NCBI GenBank assembly: GCA_021778575.1
Contig: JAJYCH010000207.1
Location: forward strand, 1 to 7,645
Source of the DNA: Planctomycetota bacterium
GTDB taxonomy: Bacteria; Planctomycetota; Planctomycetia; Isosphaerales; Isosphaeraceae
DNA: 7,645 bases
Reading direction: 5' to 3'
Positions 1 through 6,505 of the stretch are shown here, one piece after another (within the stretch, counting starts at the first letter, position 1; the number at the start of each line of letters is the position of its first letter). A model generated the notes under the pieces. The model worked only from the letters and a program-made list of their open reading frames with translations. It was not told the origin of the DNA and ran no database searches. A program made the translations under genes and the position numbers.

Positions 1-344
1 ACCAAGATGTTAGACTCAATCTTCTCAGCCAGCTTCTACCTCATTCGACAGACTCAATAGTCAAATTCCCAGCCCAGATTCATTCCACCCGTTCGGACAT
101 TAGATCGAGTAGACCAAATTCATGAAGTCTGACATTCCAGACCAAGTGTCACACCTAAATGGGTGCCTCCATATTGGCCAATACGGTGCCACGAGAGAGC
201 CCGATGACGCCCTACGGCGAATCGTAGCAAAGTCATAGACGATCGAGCCTTTGCGTCTCAAACCATCACTGTATTGAGAGTTGCAAAAAGTGACATGAAT
301 AGCTTCAGGTTCTAACGCGTCTGCCAGGCTCGAGCGAATCGGTA
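1..344. other. gene-free left flank
   Basis: I see no gene here that I can support. On the minus strand one frame stays open from the end of the leftward recombinase down to about position 100 (roughly 80 codons), but it has no usable start apart from one inside the recombinase gene in another frame, and its sequence matches no family I recognise. Base composition is clearly more A+T-rich than the recombinase next to it. Small repeats are visible: AGACTCAAT at 12-20 and again at 50-58, and a 12-bp perfect palindrome TATTGGCCAATA at 172-183. None of these can be tied to a function. Confidence 0.5.
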
Positions 345-1523
345 TCAGCCGATCTCGCTCATCACTTTCCGCGCCAACTCCAGATCTCGCTCCGCATAAA
401 TTTCGGTAATCTTGGTGTCCGTGTGGCCCAGGACCGCTTTCGCCGCCTCGAGTCCGAAGGCCTGGCGAATCGCCGTGGCTCGCGTGTGGCGGAGCTGCCG
501 GGGTGACCAGACTTCGATCTCTGCTCGCTTGCAAGCCCGATAGATTGCCACCCTGTAGCTATGACGTGTGTACTTCTGGCCGGCGCTGGCCTTCGTGGGT
601 TTTGTGTTCCTTTCAGCGACTGACTTTCCCAACGCGTTTTTCCGTCGGGCTCGCTCATAGTTCCAGGCCGAGGTCTCGGCTGGGACGAAGCAGTAGGTCT
701 CGGGGTCCCTGTCCAGCCAGGGCTTGAGGATCGCCTGGGCCTTCGGCCCGAGCATGATCACTTTTCGACGATCGAAATGCGCCATCTTGTGATGCCGCGG
801 CTGGTAGAGCCACACCTCGCCCTCGGTGTCGACCTCGCACGGCTTGATCGAGGTGACCTCCTGCGGCCGGGCTCCGCAGAGGTGCTGGAGCTGGATCATC
901 GCAGCGACCTGGGGCGAGAGGTGCGGCAGGATCGCCAGGATCGACTCCTCGGCCACCGGTTCGACTGGCTCCGTCTCCCTCGCATCGGACCGGCCTTTGA
1001 GCAGTCCCTTCAGTCGCCTCAGGGCTTCGTGAACCTCCACTTGCAGGAGCTCGTGCTCGACGGCCCAGCCGAACATCCCCCGGATCCGGTTCACGTCCTT
1101 GTTGATAAGCTTCCGCGACCGGCGGGCAGCTATCATGGCCTCTCGGACGTTCGCGAGTGCGACCGGGCCGAACTCGGCGGCCCGCGAGGCACCGTAGAGT
1201 TGCCGGAGGAACCGGAGGGCCTGACGGATGTTATCCTGCTCGCTAGTCGGTCGGCCGTCCTTGACGTAGTAGGACTGGGCGTGCCGGAAGTAGGCGAGGA
1301 TCAGCTCGTTGATGGTCAGTGTTGACGTCGATCGTCGCGGACCGGTCGTCGGCAAAACGTGGCCGGACTGGAGTCGCCACTCGGCGATGAGCCGGGCGTA
1401 CTTCTCGTGGCTCTCGGCAGATCCATAAGGGCCGAGGTAGTGATTACGGCCGTCAATCGTGACGACGGCACATTTCCGGGCCTTGTGGAGGCGATAGGAG
1501 GGAGGACGATTGGTGCGGGGCAT
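345..1523 (-). CDS. tyrosine-type site-specific recombinase (integrase 1)
   Basis: A 392-residue tyrosine recombinase that would cut and rejoin DNA at att sites through a covalent 3'-phosphotyrosine. Residues ~1-60 look like a small arm-binding domain, ~65-165 like the helical core-binding domain, and ~195-385 form the catalytic domain. Box I is CGARPQE with the catalytic Arg at 219. The beta-hairpin Lys is probably K246. Box II reads PRQLRH, giving R345, and the later GH is at 366-367, followed nine residues on by the nucleophile Y376. The usual first box II histidine is replaced by Arg342, which occurs in some family members, so activity is still plausible. The ATG at 1521-1523 is the first in frame. 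Ribosome binding is weak: a GGAG lies about 11 nt upstream. The gene diverges from the second recombinase across a tRNA fragment, which suggests it belongs to an integrated element. Length and G+C-rich codons match planctomycete integrases. Confidence 0.93.
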   Translation of the reverse strand: MPRTNRPPSYRLHKARKCAVVTIDGRNHYLGPYGSAESHEKYARLIAEWRLQSGHVLPTTGPRRSTSTLTINELILAYFRHAQSYYVKDGRPTSEQDNIRQALRFLRQLYGASRAAEFGPVALANVREAMIAARRSRKLINKDVNRIRGMFGWAVEHELLQVEVHEALRRLKGLLKGRSDARETEPVEPVAEESILAILPHLSPQVAAMIQLQHLCGARPQEVTSIKPCEVDTEGEVWLYQPRHHKMAHFDRRKVIMLGPKAQAILKPWLDRDPETYCFVPAETSAWNYERARRKNALGKSVAERNTKPTKASAGQKYTRHSYRVAIYRACKRAEIEVWSPRQLRHTRATAIRQAFGLEAAKAVLGHTDTKITEIYAERDLELARKVMSEIG

Positions 1524-1552
1524 GTGCGTGATGGCTCCGAGGCTGGGCCAAC

Positions 1553-1568
1553 ACGGTACATGTACCGT
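1553..1568. promoter_or_regulatory. 16-bp perfect palindrome upstream of integrase 1
   Basis: ACGGTACATGTACCGT is a spacer-free palindrome of two 8-bp arms, ending 30 bp upstream of the integrase 1 start codon. Its size and place fit an operator for a dimeric repressor controlling integrase 1, or a recombinase/excisionase binding site. No second copy was noticed in the window, so its partner protein is unknown. Confidence 0.45.
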
Positions 1569-1592
1569 CTTGGCAGAGACCTCTTTGCCGCA

Positions 1593-1628
1593 CTGCCCGC
1601 CGCGGGCAGGTATCCTAAATCCAGGATT
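1593..1628. repeat. cluster of short palindromes between integrase 1 and the tRNA fragment
   Basis: CTGCCCGC (1593-1600) and GCGGGCAG (1602-1609) form an 8-bp inverted repeat around a single central base. It is followed by AATCC-A-GGATT at 1618-1628. Both lie in the leader or promoter region of integrase 1. The first could fold as a G+C-rich stem only with a larger effective loop, so a protein-binding site is more likely than a terminator. There is no T-run beside it. Confidence 0.35.
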
Positions 1629-1644
1629 CGGCGATACTTATGAC

Positions 1645-1694
<50 letters not shown>

Positions 1695-1728
1695 TTGTCT
1701 ATCGAAAAAACTCTTGTTTTTAGCTGGT

Positions 1729-1784
1729 TTTTTGTGATAACCTCCCATGTAGCCAACCGATTTATCACAAAAATTATCACAAAA
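1729..1784. repeat. three TTATCACAAAA repeats, inverted and direct
   Basis: TTATCACAAAAA (1762-1773) is followed immediately by TTATCACAAAA (1774-1784), and the exact inverse TTTTTGTGATAA lies at 1729-1740. The 12-bp inverted pair is separated by 21 bp. The cluster fills the space between the tRNA fragment and the start of integrase 2. Such iterated sites next to an att core suit recombinase arm-type binding sites, or an operator covering the integrase 2 promoter. The A+T-rich tract at 1702-1740 could hold that promoter, but I cannot pick convincing -35 and -10 boxes. Confidence 0.5.
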
Positions 1785-1798
1785 CAGAGATTGCTCAC

Positions 1799-3124
1799 AT
1801 GCCTGCCAACTATGAAATGACATGGGAACCTGGACCACGTCGTTGGCGGCGGATGCAAGGAGGGCGATACCTTACTGTGTCCGTTCGCCAACTGCGGAAG
1901 TACTTCAACGAGTCGTCTATCCAGGACACAAAAGAAGGCTCTTATCAATGGGCAAATCGATGGTGGCGTGAACGATCCAATGAACCAGCGGAAGTCGCCG
2001 CTCATGAACGCCGGTCGGGGTTCGGGGACGATGGGGCGTTTTACATGGATCTCACGGGAGATGAAGCTCTCGCATTCATGATCCGGGAAATTCAGGATCG
2101 GGATTTGGAGTTGCCCGAAGAGGTGATAGAGGCGGTTATAGGGAAGCCGAGGTTGAAGGAATTACGACGCGGGTTGGATACCTTGCTCCATCCCGTCAAA
2201 CCTCCAGTTGATCGCACCGTAGGGCATCTTGTAGGTCGCTACTTGGAGATGGTCTTGAGCCGCCATCGGGCTGGCGAAATCGGCGTGAGTGAGTATTCGA
2301 ACAACAAGGCATCGTTGTTGTATTTTCGTGATTATGTTGGGATCGACCTGGCGATCGATAGCCTCAATGCTGACCGATGGGATGCGTATTACCTCCATCT
2401 CATCGGCGAGAATGCCCCGAGGTCGATTCGGTCACGGCGGAAGCATTTTAATTACGCGAGAAATTTCTTGCGATGGCTTGATGACTTAGGCATCAATACC
2501 GCGCCGCCCAATCTGAGCCGCAAGCAATATCGGTTCAAGGGCGGCTCACAAGCAGTCCCTACAATCACAACTGAAGTAATAAAACAGACCATCCAATCCG
2601 CCAAGGGACAGCTTCAACTGCATCTGCTTCTTATGCTGAATTGTGGTTTTACTCAACAAGACATCGCCGACTTGCATCCGAGCGAGGTTGATTGGGAGCA
2701 AGGTCGCATTCGGAGAAAGCGGAGTAAGACGAGCGACCGCGATAAGGTTCCGGTTGTCGATTACATTTTATGGCGTGAGACCTTTGATCTTCTTATCCGG
2801 TATCGTTCCAGCGATCCAGATCATGTTCTCGTGACCGAAAGCGGCAAAGCATGGTTGCGTGATCATATTCATGACGACGGGGCGAGGTCACGCACTGACG
2901 CGATCCAGAGCAATTACCGTAGACTGGAGGTGGAAGGTAAACAACCGTTGAAGATGTTTCGCAAGGCATCCTCCACGCTTCTGGACGGTTGTCCTGATCA
3001 TGGTCGCTACGCGGTCCACTTCCTCGGACATGCACCCGACATTGCACATCGTCATTACATCTCTTCCAACGGCGCATCCTTTGACGCCGCGATCAAGTGG
3101 TTGGGGAAGCAATTCGGGTATTAG
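1799..3124 (+). CDS. divergent tyrosine recombinase/integrase-like protein (integrase 2)
   Basis: A 441-residue protein with the tyrosine recombinase layout: an N-terminal part (~1-130), a helical core-binding domain (~137-240) and a catalytic domain (~255-440). The late motifs are clear. R388 sits in KMFRK, LGH ends at H411, and HY places the nucleophile Y420 nine residues after that histidine. The RKRSKT stretch near 306-311 could supply the active-site lysine. Two usual residues differ. The box I segment NCGFTQQD puts Thr285 where the first catalytic Arg normally stands, and the first box II histidine is Lys385. Similar NCGF-type box I sequences occur, as I recall, in planctomycete recombinase-like proteins, so this is probably a family trait and not decay: the frame is intact. 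The ATG at 1799 follows closely on the TTATCACAAAA cluster, and its ribosome binding site is weak. The gene is noticeably less G+C-rich than integrase 1, suggesting a separate origin. Confidence 0.85.
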   Translation: MPANYEMTWEPGPRRWRRMQGGRYLTVSVRQLRKYFNESSIQDTKEGSYQWANRWWRERSNEPAEVAAHERRSGFGDDGAFYMDLTGDEALAFMIREIQDRDLELPEEVIEAVIGKPRLKELRRGLDTLLHPVKPPVDRTVGHLVGRYLEMVLSRHRAGEIGVSEYSNNKASLLYFRDYVGIDLAIDSLNADRWDAYYLHLIGENAPRSIRSRRKHFNYARNFLRWLDDLGINTAPPNLSRKQYRFKGGSQAVPTITTEVIKQTIQSAKGQLQLHLLLMLNCGFTQQDIADLHPSEVDWEQGRIRRKRSKTSDRDKVPVVDYILWRETFDLLIRYRSSDPDHVLVTESGKAWLRDHIHDDGARSRTDAIQSNYRRLEVEGKQPLKMFRKASSTLLDGCPDHGRYAVHFLGHAPDIAHRHYISSNGASFDAAIKWLGKQFGY

Positions 3125-3250
3125 TTCGACAGCAAACGATATTCACCGGCAGCAGGTTATTTCGATTGAATACATGCGTGATTGGGGGTTTCCCAGCTTT
3201 CCGAGCGTGTCGTTGCTTTGCCTGCATCCAACCATTCAGTTCGATGGCTT

Positions 3251-3503
3251 TTACTTGCGTCTATCCGCGATGACAGCCCACCAGCAGACGCCTTTATCGA
3301 TCGCAGTGGGGACAACACGGAGCATGAAAAGTATAGCCAACCTGTCGCCGGTCTCGATAAAGATCGCTTGTTTTCACGTTCATGAACCTCGATAGAACGG
3401 AAAAGTTTACGTTGGCAAGTTCGTCCAATGCGGAGAGAAACCATCCGTGTGTCTTGATATGCCATAGCAATTATCTGGAAATCGTCGGGGACTTCGCCGT
3501 CCG
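3251..3503 (-). pseudogene. decayed copy of the C-terminal HTH part of the gene at 3689-4594
   Basis: Read on the minus strand and corrected for one frameshift, this stretch matches residues ~216-298 of the neighbouring HTH protein at about 50 of 83 positions by eye. Shared blocks include THGW, ELANV, LSRF, MLR, PTA and DRRK, in the same order. It is broken twice: a TAA at 3471-3473 replaces a Gln codon, and one extra base near 3368-3374 shifts the frame. The copy ends in its own TAA at 3251-3253. No initiator or upstream two-thirds of the gene is recognisable, so this is a truncated remnant of a duplication or of a related incoming gene. The level of divergence indicates it is old or came from a paralogue. 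The rest of the 3125-3688 stretch holds no other gene that I can support. Confidence 0.85.
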
Positions 3504-3636
3504 GGTTCAGTCGTTCCGTGAAGCCCAGCAAGTCTTGGATACGGCACGGACTCGTGGTCGTTGATCAAATAGAGGAAATGACGACCGAGTCATTCTTCCC
3601 AAGGAGAGATTTGCTTTTTGTCAGCCTTTGCGGGCA

Positions 3637-3670
3637 GACTTCGGATGCCATCCGATCGATAACCGAAGTC
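3637..3670. repeat. 8-bp inverted repeat downstream of the HTH gene
   Basis: GACTTCGG (3637-3644) and CCGAAGTC (3663-3670) are perfect complements around 18 nt that can also form a small CGGAT/ATCCG hairpin at 3642-3654. It lies just past the stop codon of the leftward HTH gene and could stabilise or end its transcript. There is no T-run after it on the minus strand, so I do not call it an intrinsic terminator. Confidence 0.35.
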
Positions 3671-3688
3671 GTTGGGGAGTGGTCGAGG

Positions 3689-4594
3689 TCACGTCTTTTT
3701 CTTGCGGCGATCCTTGACCACAGCCCGCCAGTAGATGCCTTTGTCCCCCGCTGTCGGGACCAACCTCAGCATCATTATTTTCGCCAAGCGATCCATCGTC
3801 TCGATGGTGATCGCCTGCTCCTCGTTTATGAATCGGGACAAGATCGATGGGTCCACATTGGCAAGTTCCCCCAACGCTGTCAGCGACCATCCATGAGTGG
3901 AAATGAGGAACCGCAACTGCCTGGAAAGGGAGGGATAGGTCGCAGCCCGGTCGTGCAAAATGAGAGAATGCTCCGACAGCGTGGTCTTCGACTTCTTTGA
4001 TTTCTTCTCAAGTATCGCCCTCTCGGCAATGTGCTCCGTGGTGGATTGGAGACGCTCGATGTCTTCGCCCGTGATGTCTGCGTAACCCCATACCGAGCGA
4101 TTGCTTTCCGCGACCTGCAATTCGAGGATCGGGATCGGGTCACTCCCTGCAAATTCGACGGATTTCAGACCGATCAGGCAATCGAGGATGTGGAGCGCGT
4201 CCATCGCCCGCGTCGGAATCCAAGTCATCGCCAATGCGTTGCGGAATCTCGCGTAGACGGACTCGATGGTCTCGGGCTCTTGCGGGGTGCCGTCAGGGTT
4301 GCAGGGCTTCGGCACGCCATCGACCAGCGTCATTGCCAGGGTATCGTCTTCATACTTATGAAGATAACATTGCAAATCTCCTTCAATCGTCTTGTAGACC
4401 TTGAACCACGCCCTGAACGCATCATCATAAAAAATATCTCCTTCGACCATGCCCTCACGCCATCGGGGGTAGTCGGCGATCCTCTTCTCATGTTCCTCGT
4501 CGATCGGTCTGGGCGGTACGACGAGCACATTTGATAGTTCGGGCAGCTTAACCTCCTCCCCCTTGCCTGGTTCCTGGGACTTCTTACTCGCCAT
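3689..4594 (-). CDS. XRE-type HTH protein with a large unknown N-terminal region
   Basis: A 301-residue protein. Residues ~223-278 form a Cro/C1-like helix-turn-helix: the GWSLTALGELANV stretch, then a recognition helix around DPSILSRFIN, then TIETMDRLAKIM as the following helix. The tail is very basic, ending RRKKKT. Residues ~1-180 match no family I recognise. They are soluble-looking, with no signal peptide or membrane segment. A charged helix with a KKSKKSK linker (~180-208) joins the two parts. I chose the ATG at 4592-4594 because a perfect AAGGAGG (4599-4605) sits four bases upstream. A TTG further out, at 4619-4621, would bury that site inside the gene. It is divergent from the DUF3102-like/methyltransferase operon, and the GCAA/TTGC sites in front of it point to autorepression. 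A role as a phage- or island-type regulator is inference. A partial, broken relative lies just downstream. Confidence 0.8.
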   Translation of the reverse strand: MASKKSQEPGKGEEVKLPELSNVLVVPPRPIDEEHEKRIADYPRWREGMVEGDIFYDDAFRAWFKVYKTIEGDLQCYLHKYEDDTLAMTLVDGVPKPCNPDGTPQEPETIESVYARFRNALAMTWIPTRAMDALHILDCLIGLKSVEFAGSDPIPILELQVAESNRSVWGYADITGEDIERLQSTTEHIAERAILEKKSKKSKTTLSEHSLILHDRAATYPSLSRQLRFLISTHGWSLTALGELANVDPSILSRFINEEQAITIETMDRLAKIMMLRLVPTAGDKGIYWRAVVKDRRKKKT

Positions 4595-4605
4595 CTTCCC
4601 TCCTT

Positions 4606-4643
4606 TTTTGCGACCTAGCAAAATTGCGGCTTCGCAAAGTTGC
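4606..4643. promoter_or_regulatory. GCAA/TTGC operator cluster in the divergent control region
   Basis: Three overlapping dyads fall within 38 bp: TTTTGC-N6-GCAAAA (4606-4623), GCAAAATTGC (4618-4627) and GCAAAGTTGC (4634-4643). The last two share the form GCAA-N2-TTGC and their centres are 16 bp apart. They begin right behind the ribosome binding site of the XRE-type gene. Repressors of that family often bind paired short dyads over their own promoter, so autoregulation by the neighbouring protein is the natural guess. Binding itself is not shown by the sequence. Confidence 0.5.
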
Positions 4644-4663
4644 TATTTACACGTCTCAATATG

Positions 4664-4692
4664 TTGACCAGGAAATCTCCGCCGCATATCCT
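4664..4692 (+). promoter_or_regulatory. candidate sigma70-type promoter for the DUF3102-like/methyltransferase operon
   Basis: TTGACC (4664-4669) and TATCCT (4687-4692) are separated by 17 bp, five and four matches to the consensus boxes. A transcript from here would begin around 4700 and carry an ACCCGG/ACCGGT-like dyad (ACCCGG at 4701-4706, CCGGGT at 4715-4720) in its leader. That dyad could be a small hairpin or a second operator. Promoter calls by eye in a G+C-rich genome are weak. Confidence 0.35.
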
Positions 4693-4754
4693 TCAAGCAT
4701 ACCCGGCTACGTGACCGGGTGGAAGCGACCCCGAGATCGAAAGGAAGGTCAAAG

Positions 4755-5432
4755 ATGAACGCGACCACGACCATCATGCCTGCCACCAACCGCACCCACG
4801 TCCTTGCGAAGCCTATGGTTTCTCCGCAAAGCGAAAATCTGCTCCCGTCGATCGAGTGGGACGCCGACCAACTGGCGGAGTATGTCCGCGAGCGACTCTC
4901 CTACGCCGAGCTTTTCGGTCGCAAGACCGCCCTCCAACTCTGGCTCGCGGGCAGGGCTCTGCTCCTCGTCAAGACCATCCTCAAGGCGGAACGCCGCTGG
5001 ACCTCATGGGCGAAGAAGAACGGCATCGGCTTGACTGCGGCTTACAACTGCATGCGGATCGCCGAGACCTTCCCCGACGAGGACGCCATCCACGGGCTGA
5101 CCACCGTGGAAGTCAAGCAAATCGCTGGTATCGCCCGCGTGGCTTCCCCCGAATCGAAGAAGCCGAGTGTTGACCTGAGCCCGGTCGTCACCAGCAACGA
5201 GCCCCGAAACGGCGAGATGACCCTGGCGACGCCGGAATCCTACATCCCGACCCTCTCCGTCGACCAGGATCAGCAGTTGGACATCGAAAATGTTCTCGAC
5301 GACCTCCTCACCGTCGTCGAGAACCTCTCCGGCTCCCTCGATAAGATCGACCCGTCGTCCGTCCCCACATCGAAGATCGAGACCATTATCACCCACCTCG
5401 GGAGGCTCACCGCCCATGCTGTCTCACTCTGA
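4755..5432 (+). CDS. DUF3102-like protein of phage/plasmid type
   Basis: A 225-residue soluble protein. Residues ~55-125 resemble the DUF3102 pattern: a helix with LWLAGRALLLVK, then a tryptophan-containing segment RRWTSWAKKNGIGLTAAYNC, then MRIAETF, as in proteins that pair a 'how the enzyme is made' helix with a WxxW-like HTH. The family is common on phages, plasmids and islands and is thought to bind DNA, with no settled function. The remainder (~130-225) is a linker and an acidic helical tail (DIENVLDDLLTVVENL), possibly for self-association. The ATG at 4755 is chosen because AAGGAAGG (4741-4748) stands six bases upstream. An in-frame ATG at 4719 lacks this. The gene overlaps the methyltransferase by 17 bp, so the two are probably translated together and may act together. 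The DUF3102 label is from pattern memory. Confidence 0.7.
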   Translation: MNATTTIMPATNRTHVLAKPMVSPQSENLLPSIEWDADQLAEYVRERLSYAELFGRKTALQLWLAGRALLLVKTILKAERRWTSWAKKNGIGLTAAYNCMRIAETFPDEDAIHGLTTVEVKQIAGIARVASPESKKPSVDLSPVVTSNEPRNGEMTLATPESYIPTLSVDQDQQLDIENVLDDLLTVVENLSGSLDKIDPSSVPTSKIETIITHLGRLTAHAVSL

Positions 5433-6246
5433 TTGCCGAGTCGGGCTCCGGGGATTGCCCCCGGAGTCCGTCGACCTGACCGTTACGTCGCCTCCCTATG
5501 GAGGGATGCGACGTTTCGGAGGGCACGAATTCGACTGGAACGTCTTCGCCGATGTCGCCAACGAACTCTGGCGGGTCACGAAGCCGGGGGGCATCCTATG
5601 CTGGCAAGAGGGAGAAGAGGTGATCAGGACCGGACCTCGCAAGGGCAGCTACTCGGGGTTGCCGACCGCCCATGCGATGTACCTGCAAGACCTCGGCTTT
5701 CTCCGCTGGGATCGACTGATCACCGGCGTCACCGGAATCAGGTGCCCCGATGCCGGAAAGAGATATCTTTGTCCACCTACGGATCTTTTCGTCCTGACCA
5801 AAGGGGAGCCGAAGAACGTGGCGTTACTGGAAGACAGGCTCAACTCGACCGTTGGGAAGCACCGGAGGACCACCGACCGCCGGGCTGACGGCACACTCAG
5901 GATACGCAAGCCGTATGGGGCGACCAAGGAGATGGGGCGGAGGACGACGATCTGGCTCTATCCTGCCGGGGCGTCGACGACCCGAGATGCGGGCGTTCGC
6001 CGGGAGTTCCCAGCCTTGATGATTGAAGCATTGGCGAGAGACCTGATCCTTTCATATTCACTCCCCGGAGACCTTGTCCTCGACCCCTTTGCCGGGGCAT
6101 GCACGACCGGAAAATTGGCGTTGTTGCTCGACCGGAAATTCGTCGGATTCGAGGTCCACGAGCCGTATTTCCAGATGGGAGCGGAGCGGCTTCGGGTGGC
6201 GGCGGGTGCGGCGGCTCTCGCCAGGTCGAAGCGGTGCTTTGCGTAA
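5416..6246 (+). CDS. orphan beta-class site-specific DNA methyltransferase (N4-cytosine or N6-adenine)
   Basis: A 276-residue enzyme that would move a methyl group from S-adenosylmethionine to an exocyclic amino group in DNA. The catalytic motif IV TSPPYGG is at 24-30 and the SAM-binding motif I, LDPFAGACTTG, at 222-232. Catalytic motif before SAM motif, with the target-recognition part between, is the beta order. REFPALMIEALARDLI (196-211) is the motif X-like helix that completes the SAM pocket. SPPY is most often seen in N4-cytosine enzymes, but adenine specificity is not excluded. Motif I has Ala-Cys where Gly-Ser or Gly-Gly is common. I place the start at 5416: GGGAGG lies ten bases upstream and motif IV then sits at the usual distance from the N terminus. 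A longer frame to 5290 would run inside the previous gene. The compact form resembles phage methyltransferases. No endonuclease gene is adjacent, so a protective or regulatory role is likelier than a restriction pair. Confidence 0.92.
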   Translation: MLSHSDCRVGLRGLPPESVDLTVTSPPYGGMRRFGGHEFDWNVFADVANELWRVTKPGGILCWQEGEEVIRTGPRKGSYSGLPTAHAMYLQDLGFLRWDRLITGVTGIRCPDAGKRYLCPPTDLFVLTKGEPKNVALLEDRLNSTVGKHRRTTDRRADGTLRIRKPYGATKEMGRRTTIWLYPAGASTTRDAGVRREFPALMIEALARDLILSYSLPGDLVLDPFAGACTTGKLALLLDRKFVGFEVHEPYFQMGAERLRVAAGAAALARSKRCFA

Positions 6247-6283
6247 GTTTCCGCGTTGCGTGATAGCTGAGATAAATGCGAGA

Positions 6284-6315
6284 AGCCCTAGCCGCTTTCC
6301 GGCTAGGGCTCTTTT
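6284..6315 (+). terminator. intrinsic terminator after the methyltransferase
   Basis: AGCCCTAGCCG (6284-6294) pairs perfectly with CGGCTAGGGCT (6300-6310) around a five-base loop, and CTTTT follows at 6311-6315. An 11-bp, G+C-rich stem with a short T-run, 38 bp after the stop codon, is a strong Rho-independent terminator for the rightward operon. It separates that operon from the gene starting at 6506. Confidence 0.85.
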
Positions 6316-6505
6316 CGTTCGAAGGATGATCGGGGAGTCCGGTCCTAGGTGCGAACAAGTCGCCCGGAGCGTCACGGCAGGGTGCCGATTCGGGGGAAAC
6401 AACCAACGACTACATGCCCGTCATTGAAACGAACCCGTCATCCCTTATCGTGTCTGACTCGCATGTTCTCCCCGATGGATTCCCCGTGAACCAAGTAGCG
6501 ACGAC

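Noticed and set aside
100..534. Minus-strand frame of 144 codons overlapping the end of integrase 1
   Set aside because: Its start lies inside integrase 1 in another frame and the product matches nothing. Only the part outside the gene, 100-344, is mentioned, as an unexplained open stretch.
3157..3531. Minus-strand frame of 124 codons across the decayed HTH copy
   Set aside because: It uses the wrong frame for most of its length. The homology to the intact gene lies in another frame with a stop and a shift, so this reading is a by-product of decay.
3577..3594. AATGAC-N6-GTCATT inverted repeat as a terminator
   Set aside because: Arms are only six base pairs and A+T-rich, and no T-run follows on either strand.
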